Source of the DNA: JBMYRH01 sp049602155 | GTDB taxonomy: Bacteria; Myxococcota_A; UBA9042; PHBI01; JBMYRH01 | NCBI GenBank assembly: GCA_049602155.1 | Contig: JBMYRH010000061.1 | Location: 1 to 6,251, forward strand | Reading direction: 5' to 3' | DNA length: 6,251 bases | Shown: positions 1-4,190 of the stretch, one piece after another | Position numbering within the stretch: the stretch's first letter is position 1 | How the letters are laid out: each line of letters begins with the position of its first letter | Position numbers and translations under genes: made by a program | Notes under the pieces: generated by a model | The model's database searches: none | Told to the model about the DNA's origin: nothing | What the model saw: only the letters and a program-made list of their open reading frames with translations

Positions 1-305
1 GACCCTTCACGGTCTTCGCGCCGACGGACGACGCGTTCGGCGCGCTCCCCGAGGGGACGGTCGCAGCCCTCTTGGAGGACATCCCTGCCCTGACGGACAT
101 CCTCCTCTACCACGTGGTTGAGGGTGCAGTGCCCGCCGAGGTGGTGGTGACCTTGCCGAGCGCTACGACGCTCCTCGGCGAGGACGTGACCATCACGGTG
201 ACAGCTGACGGTGTGTTCTTAAACGACACCGTGAAGGTGAGCGTGACGGACGTGGCGGCCTCCAACGGCGTCATCCACATCATCGACGCGGTGCTGATTC
301 CGCCG
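1..305 (+). repeat. FAS1 domain copy 1 (partial, N-terminal part off-window)
   Basis: Residues 1-101 are the C-terminal three quarters of a fasciclin domain. They start inside the H1 box (PFTVFAPTDDAF), pass through LLYHVVEGAV (28-42 region) and end with the H2 box NGVIHIIDAVLIPP at 88-101. Gap-free comparison with copy 2 (residues 468-568) gives 92 of 101 identical residues. Bases 1-55 are identical to 1402-1456, which points to a recent intragenic duplication or gene conversion. Confidence 0.93.
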
Positions 306-3300
306 GCTGATTCGGTCTGCGGCGACGGCACTTGTGACGATGGTGAAGTGTGCCCCGCGGACTGTGTCGAGTTGCCTGAGGACTGCACAGAGGCCGGTAT
401 CGCAGCTGACGGTGATACCTTTGTGGTCTGCACGGACGTCTCCGACTGGGAGACCGCCCGGAGCCAGTGCCAGGTGCTTGGGGGAGACCTCGCGTCGATC
501 ACCAGCGCAGAAGAGCAGGCGATCGTCGCATCCGCAACGCAAGGCGTCACGGCGGCGTGGCTCGGCTTTAACGATAAGGGCGAAGAGGGGACCTGGGTCT
601 GGAGTGACGGCACCAATGCCGCCTACACGAACTGGAACGCGATCGCCCCTGACAACTACCTAGGCGGCGAGCACTGCGCGGAGATTCGCTTGGGCGATTC
701 ACTGTGGAACGATCGCTCTTGCCTCATCAACCGTGGGCGCGTCTGTCGCCTGCCAGGTGTGCCGCCGACCCCTGTCTGCGGTGACGGCGTCTGCAGCGAT
801 GAGGAAGATTGCGACGCAGACTGCGCCGTCGTGGTGCCTGACGACTGTTCGGACATCGGGGCCGCCGATAACGGCGACACCTTCCTCTTGTGCACCAATT
901 GGGCGGACTGGGATACATCACGTGCGGCTTGTCAGGCGATCGGGGGTGACTTGGCCTCCATCACCTCGGCCGGTGAGCAGGCGACCGTCGCCGCCGCGGT
1001 TCAGGGCAACGTCCCGGCCTGGCTGGGTCTGAACGACCAAGCGGAAGAGGGTGCGTTCGTGTGGTCCGATGGTGCGGACTTCACCTACGAGAATTGGAAC
1101 GCCGTCGCGCCCGACAACTTCGCGGGCAATGAGGATTGTACGGAGATTCGCCTCGCTGACAGCCTCTGGAATGACCGGACGTGCACCTCGAACCGAGGGC
1201 GTGTCTGCCGAATCCCCAGTGGGCTACTCCCCGACTGTGGCGACGGTGAGTGCGCTGCTGGCGAAGACTTCGACAACTGCCCCGCAGACTGCGAGGCACC
1301 TCTTGGCAACATCATCGACGTGGCGACTGCCGCGGGCTCATTCACGACGCTGCTCGCAGCCGTGGACGCCGCTGGCCTGACTGAGACGCTCGCGACGGGT
1401 GGACCCTTCACGGTCTTCGCGCCGACGGACGACGCGTTCGGCGCGCTCCCCGAGGGCACCGTCGCGGCGCTCCTTGAGGACATCCCGGCGCTGACGGACA
1501 TCCTGCTCTACCACGTGGTGGACGGTGCGGTGCCCGCCGAGGTGGTCGTGACGCTCCCGAGCGCGACGACGCTATTGGGTCAAGACGTGACCATCACCGT
1601 GACAGCTGACGGTGTCTCCTTGAACGACACCGTGCAGGTGATGGTCACTGACGTCCCGGCAACCAATGGGGTGATTCATGTGATTGACGCGGTGCTCTTG
1701 CCGCCCGCCCCCGAGCCGGTCTGTGGAGACGGGGTGTGCGAGGACGGAGAGGACTGCGTCGATGACTGCCTGGAGGTCCCCGACACGTGCACCGTGCTCG
1801 AGGACAACGCCGATGGCAGCGCCTTCATTTACTGCACAGACGCACGCACCTGGGAGTCGGCGGCATCGGCTTGCGCGGACCTCGGGGCCCAGTTGGCGTC
1901 GGTTCACTCCGCAGAGGAAGACGCCCTGTTGGCTGCTAACCTCCTCGACTCGGCTTGGGTCGGGTTCAATGACCTCGAGGACGAGGGCTCCTTTGTCTGG
2001 TCCGACGGGACGCCGGTGGACTACACCAACTGGGAAGACGATGAGCCGAATGACGCCGGCTTCTTCTCTTCCGAGGACTGCACCGAGCTCCGTGAGGGCT
2101 TCGATTACCGCTGGAATGACGTGAGCTGCGGCACGGAGAACGACTACCTTTGTCGTACTCCGACGCCGCTGGGGGACCTCATTGAGGTCGCGACCGAGGC
2201 CGGTTCGTTCACGACCCTGCTCGCAGCTGTGGACGCCGCAGGGCTGACGGAGACCCTCGCAACGGGTGGACCCTTCACGGTCCTCGCGCCCACCGACGAC
2301 GCGTTCGGCGCGCTCCCCGACGGCACCGTCGCGGCGCTCCTCGAGGATATCCCGACGCTGACGGACATCCTCCTTTACCACGTCATCGACGGTGCGGTCC
2401 CTGCATCGGTCGTGGTGACCTTGCCCGCAGCGGGGACACTCCAGGGGCAGGAGGTGACCATCACTGTGACGGCCGCCGGTGAGGTCTTCCTCAACGACAC
2501 CACTCAGGTCATCGTGACCGATATCCCCGCGTCAAACGGCGTCATTCACGTCATCAACGCAGTTCTGATTCCACCCCCAGTGTGTGGTGATGGCTTCTGC
2601 GAGGGCGACGAGGACATCGACAGCTGCTTCGACGACTGCGCCACTGTGGGCAGTCTCCCTGAGTGTCTGGCTGCACCTTGCGCGAGCCAGCTCGAGGCCT
2701 GCTTCGATGACGCAGCCTGCGCGGATGCTTACATCTGCCTCAAGAGCTGCGTCGAGGGTGGTGGTTTTCAATGCACCTTCTCGTGCATGCCAGACGGTGA
2801 GATCCCCCTCTTACTCGCGCTCGGTACCTGCGGCGGTGAAGCCGGGTGCGGTAACGCTGAGCCTGTCTGTGGTGATGGGACCTGCACTGTGGACGAAGAT
2901 GCCCAGACCTGCCCCAGCGATTGCCTCGGGGTCGATGCGCTCCCCGAGGATTGCGCGGTGGGCACCACGCTCGCTACGGGTGACACGTTCGTCATCTGCA
3001 CTAACGAGCTGAGCTGGGCCGGGGCGCAGGATTCTTGCAACGCTCTGGGAGCGGAGCTCGCCTCCCTCCACAGTGTTGAGGAGCAGAATCAGCTGGAGGA
3101 TGACAATGATGCCTTAGGGACCGGCGACCTCTGGATTGGGTTCACCGACATGAACGACGAGGACAACTTCGTCTGGTCTGACGGTTCCCCCGTCGACTAC
3201 ACGAACTGGAACTCGGGGGAGCCGAACGACGCAAACAACAACGAGGATTGCGTCGAGTTCTACTCCAACGGCAACTGGAACGACCTGCCATGTGGCATTC

Positions 3301-3938
3301 AGCAGCCTTATGTATGCCGCTTCAAGGCGCCGTCTGATGCGCCGAGTATCCCCGCGCTTTTGACCGAGGACGGGGGCTTCTCCACCCTGCTCTCAGTGCT
3401 CACGCTGACGGGGCTAGACGCGACGCTCGCAGGGGCGGGCCCGTTCACCGTGTTCGCCCCCACCGATGCGGCGTTTGCGGCCGTGGACCCTGCGCTCTTG
3501 GACAGCTTGGTCGCTGATCCGGAGGCGCTCACGGATGTCTTGCTCTACCACACGGCTGATGGCGACTACGGCTCAGCTGACGTCGTCGGGACGAGCTTCG
3601 TCACGACGATCAACGGCGCCGGTGTCAACGTCACCGTGACGGATGACGGGGTATTGCTCAACGACAGCGCGAAGGTCACCAAGGTCGACCTTCAGGCGGC
3701 CAACGGCGTCGTGCATGTGTTGGACGCAGTCATCCTCCCGCCCGACCCGGCAGAGTGCTGCGAGTGGACAGGAGCCCTCACCTGTGGAGACAACCAGTGC
3801 ATCGCCAGCGTGGCCGAGCTCGACCCCTTCTGCGCCAACGAGTTTGACGGTTGGTGTGCGGCCTGTGCTCGCGGAGATGACGGCTACGAGGGGCTTGACT
3901 GCTCCAACGTCGGTGACGGCTGCGGGTGCAACAACTGA
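1..3938 (+). CDS. Giant secreted FAS1 / C-type-lectin mosaic protein, 5'-truncated by the window edge
   Basis: Probable extracellular adhesin that binds glycans through C-type lectin domains (CTLDs); no enzymatic motif is visible. The frame is open from base 3 to the TGA at 3936-3938, so 1311 residues are visible and residue r begins at base 3r. The true start, and presumably the signal peptide, lie upstream. Order: partial FAS1 (1-101), CTLD1 (128-250), CTLD2 (282-404), FAS1-2 (435-568), CTLD3 (596-719), FAS1-3 (723-858), ten-Cys module (884-950), CTLD4 (984-1107), FAS1-4 (1114-1247), ten-Cys tail (1252-1311). Six short CGDGxC...DC linkers sit between most modules. All 68 cysteines lie outside the FAS1 domains, with an even count in each module, as expected of a disulfide-bonded exported protein. 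It is strongly acidic, with only 6 lysines. No LPXTG, transmembrane segment or other known sorting signal is visible at the C-terminus. An intrinsic terminator follows. Module assignments are firm; the adhesin role is inferred. Confidence 0.93.
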   Translation, partial: PFTVFAPTDDAFGALPEGTVAALLEDIPALTDILLYHVVEGAVPAEVVVTLPSATTLLGEDVTITVTADGVFLNDTVKVSVTDVAASNGVIHIIDAVLIPPADSVCGDGTCDDGEVCPADCVELPEDCTEAGIAADGDTFVVCTDVSDWETARSQCQVLGGDLASITSAEEQAIVASATQGVTAAWLGFNDKGEEGTWVWSDGTNAAYTNWNAIAPDNYLGGEHCAEIRLGDSLWNDRSCLINRGRVCRLPGVPPTPVCGDGVCSDEEDCDADCAVVVPDDCSDIGAADNGDTFLLCTNWADWDTSRAACQAIGGDLASITSAGEQATVAAAVQGNVPAWLGLNDQAEEGAFVWSDGADFTYENWNAVAPDNFAGNEDCTEIRLADSLWNDRTCTSNRGRVCRIPSGLLPDCGDGECAAGEDFDNCPADCEAPLGNIIDVATAAGSFTTLLAAVDAAGLTETLATGGPFTVFAPTDDAFGALPEGTVAALLEDIPALTDILLYHVVDGAVPAEVVVTLPSATTLLGQDVTITVTADGVSLNDTVQVMVTDVPATNGVIHVIDAVLLPPAPEPVCGDGVCEDGEDCVDDCLEVPDTCTVLEDNADGSAFIYCTDARTWESAASACADLGAQLASVHSAEEDALLAANLLDSAWVGFNDLEDEGSFVWSDGTPVDYTNWEDDEPNDAGFFSSEDCTELREGFDYRWNDVSCGTENDYLCRTPTPLGDLIEVATEAGSFTTLLAAVDAAGLTETLATGGPFTVLAPTDDAFGALPDGTVAALLEDIPTLTDILLYHVIDGAVPASVVVTLPAAGTLQGQEVTITVTAAGEVFLNDTTQVIVTDIPASNGVIHVINAVLIPPPVCGDGFCEGDEDIDSCFDDCATVGSLPECLAAPCASQLEACFDDAACADAYICLKSCVEGGGFQCTFSCMPDGEIPLLLALGTCGGEAGCGNAEPVCGDGTCTVDEDAQTCPSDCLGVDALPEDCAVGTTLATGDTFVICTNELSWAGAQDSCNALGAELASLHSVEEQNQLEDDNDALGTGDLWIGFTDMNDEDNFVWSDGSPVDYTNWNSGEPNDANNNEDCVEFYSNGNWNDLPCGIQQPYVCRFKAPSDAPSIPALLTEDGGFSTLLSVLTLTGLDATLAGAGPFTVFAPTDAAFAAVDPALLDSLVADPEALTDVLLYHTADGDYGSADVVGTSFVTTINGAGVNVTVTDDGVLLNDSAKVTKVDLQAANGVVHVLDAVILPPDPAECCEWTGALTCGDNQCIASVAELDPFCANEFDGWCAACARGDDGYEGLDCSNVGDGCGCNN
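384..752 (+). repeat. C-type lectin domain 1 (CTLD1)
   Basis: Residues 128-250 form a long-form CTLD. By the family pattern the cysteines pair C128-C143, C156-C248 and C225-C240. Visible landmarks are WETARSQC (149-156), the WIGL-equivalent AWLGFND (185-191), VWSDG (199-203) and the WND motif (235-237). The sugar-determining EPN/QPD position reads APD (215-217), so the usual first calcium and sugar ligand is replaced by Ala, while E223 and the N236/D237 pair remain. It aligns without gaps to CTLD2, with about 76 of 117 residues identical by my hand count. Confidence 0.92.
846..1214 (+). repeat. C-type lectin domain 2 (CTLD2)
   Basis: Residues 282-404, with predicted pairs C282-C297, C310-C402 and C379-C394. 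Landmarks are AWLGLND (339-345), VWSDG (353-357), APD (369-371) in place of EPN/QPD, E377-D378 and WND (389-391). It lies 154 residues after CTLD1 and is its closest relative in the window, including the RGRVCR ending, so the two look like a tandem duplication together with the intervening CGDG linker. Confidence 0.92.
1305..1706 (+). repeat. FAS1 domain copy 2 (complete)
   Basis: Residues 435-568 form a full fasciclin domain of about 134 residues, the usual size. It contains the helical start (SFTTLLAAVDAAGL, 446-459), H1 box (PFTVFAPTDDAF, 468-479), LLYHVVDG (501-508), the FLNDT-equivalent SLNDT (539-543) and H2 box NGVIHVIDAVLLPP (555-568). FAS1 domains usually mediate adhesion, to other proteins or to the matrix; no cysteine is present here. 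Confidence 0.95.
1788..2159 (+). repeat. C-type lectin domain 3 (CTLD3, EPN type)
   Basis: Residues 596-719, with predicted pairs C596-C611, C624-C717 and C693-C709. Landmarks are AWVGFND (651-657), VWSDG (665-669), YTNW (674-677), the complete EPN motif (681-683), E691 and WND (704-706). In the CTLD family, EPN plus WND marks calcium-dependent binding of mannose-type sugars with equatorial 3,4-hydroxyls. This is a prediction from family knowledge. CTLD3 abuts FAS1-3 with no CGDG linker. Confidence 0.93.
2169..2576 (+). repeat. FAS1 domain copy 3
   Basis: Residues 723-858 form a complete fasciclin domain very close to copy 2 through its first half (SFTTLLAAVDAAGL, PFTVLAPTDDAF with F to L in the H1 box, LLYHVIDG). 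It then diverges, with a one-residue insertion near FLNDT (829-833). It ends NGVIHVINAVLIPP, with Asn replacing the Asp of the other copies' H2 box. It starts directly after CTLD3. Confidence 0.94.
2652..2852 (+). other. Ten-cysteine module between FAS1-3 and CTLD4
   Basis: Residues 884-950 hold ten cysteines at 888, 893, 900, 906, 912, 916, 924, 928, 943 and 949 (spacing x4, x6, x5, x5, x3, x7, x3, x14, x5). The C-x6-C-x5-C-x5-C-x3-C run, with Asp/Ala-rich spacers, resembles small helical disulfide-rich segments that I recall from secreted proteins of myxobacterial relatives. I cannot name a family. It is flanked on both sides by long-form CGDG linkers, as if inserted as a cassette. Confidence 0.7.
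2952..3323 (+). repeat. C-type lectin domain 4 (CTLD4, EPN type)
   Basis: Residues 984-1107, with predicted pairs C984-C999, C1012-C1105 and C1083-C1097. Landmarks are LWIGFTD (1043-1049), VWSDG (1057-1061), YTNW (1066-1069), EPN (1073-1075), E1081 and WND (1092-1094). All canonical ligands of the calcium and sugar site are present. It is closer to classical animal-type CTLD spacing than copies 1 and 2, with the short GEPNDANNNEDC loop. Confidence 0.93.
3342..3743 (+). repeat. FAS1 domain copy 4 (divergent)
   Basis: Residues 1114-1247 keep the H1 box (PFTVFAPTDAAF, 1147-1158), a modified YH motif LLYHTADG (1180-1187), LLNDS (1218-1222) and the H2 box NGVVHVLDAVILPP (1234-1247). The middle is clearly different from copies 1-3, so this copy is the older or less homogenised one. 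It follows CTLD4 directly, repeating the CTLD3-FAS1-3 arrangement. Confidence 0.93.
3756..3935 (+). other. Ten-cysteine C-terminal tail
   Basis: Residues 1252-1311 contain Cys 1252, 1253, 1261, 1266, 1277, 1285, 1288, 1300, 1307 and 1309. The stretch C-x4-C...LDPFC-x7-C-x2-C, with W1284 next to C1285, resembles the CVC..DP[FY]CC...WD..C segments that I recall from many Myxococcota and Bradymonadota secreted proteins. The polypeptide ends GDGCGCNN, with no hydrophobic anchor or basic tail. It may be a capping or surface-retention module; this function is inferred. Confidence 0.7.
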
Positions 3939-3956
3939 GGCGCTGAGAGTTGAATT

Positions 3957-3985
3957 GGCTGGCACCACCTCCATGGGCGCCAGCC
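3957..3985 (+). other. Small perfect hairpin just after the stop codon
   Basis: GGCTGGC (3957-3963) and GCCAGCC (3979-3985) are perfect inverted repeats around a 15-base spacer. The left arm begins 18 bases after the stop codon. No T-run follows, so it is not a terminator by itself. It could protect the mRNA 3' end or slow polymerase before the terminator at 3993-4050. Confidence 0.5.
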
Positions 3986-3992
3986 TCACTTC

Positions 3993-4050
3993 GGGTGCGG
4001 AGGCAGGTTGGTTCGGGGGCACCCTATCAACCTCCTCCGCGCCCTTTTTT
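3993..4050 (+). terminator. Strong intrinsic terminator of the FAS1/CTLD gene
   Basis: The left arm is GGGTGCGGAGG (3993-4003), a bulged C (4004) and AGGTTG (4005-4010). The right arm is CAACCT (4028-4033) and CCTCCGCGCCC (4034-4044), followed at once by six T (4045-4050). That is a 17-bp GC-rich stem with one bulge and one G-U pair, closing a 17-base loop. It separates the two genes into distinct transcription units. Confidence 0.9.
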
Positions 4051-4177
4051 GTGTCCGAGGCTCGGCCCCCACAGGGACCTGACCAGGGGCCTCTGAGTGA
4101 TGCGCTCAGGGCTGGAACATGCTGATTTATCACGCGTTCGTCACCAAAAACGAGGTTGAAGAAACCTAGGTAACGAG

Positions 4178-4182
4178 GGAGG
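4178..4182 (+). promoter_or_regulatory. Shine-Dalgarno GGAGG of the lipoprotein gene
   Basis: GGAGG ends 8 bases before the ATG at 4191. A TAG in the same frame at 4167-4169, with no ATG, GTG or TTG codon between it and 4191, makes this ATG the first possible start. The hydrophobic signal peptide beginning a few residues later agrees with the choice. Confidence 0.88.
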
Positions 4183-4190
4183 TTGGTGGC

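Noticed and set aside
72..74. TTG at 72 as start of the giant gene
   Set aside because: The frame is open to the window edge and the 23 codons before it encode the conserved FAS1 H1 box, so the gene continues upstream.
1572..2381. Minus-strand open frame of 269 codons inside the FAS1/CTLD gene
   Set aside because: The plus frame shows clear FAS1 and CTLD motifs through the same bases. The minus product is low-complexity, Arg/Val/Gly-rich, and follows from codon bias.
1..2576. Regular DNA repeats as a CRISPR array or mobile element
   Set aside because: The repeats are long, in frame, unevenly spaced and encode FAS1 domains; no spacers, terminal inverted repeats, transposase or target duplications are visible.
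4057..4093. Inverted repeat GAGG...CCTC region downstream of the terminator
   Set aside because: The pairing needs a five-base bulge and a long loop, and no T-run follows; expected by chance in GC-rich DNA.
3643..4125. Plus-strand open frame of 160 codons running through the stop codon and terminator
   Set aside because: It is out of frame with the giant gene, has no domain, and crosses the intrinsic terminator; a shadow.
4114..4142. ECF-type promoter, GGAAC (4114-4118) and CGTC (4139-4142)
   Set aside because: The 20-base gap is longer than the usual 16-17, and no other support exists. No sigma-70 pair with proper spacing was found in 4051-4177 either.
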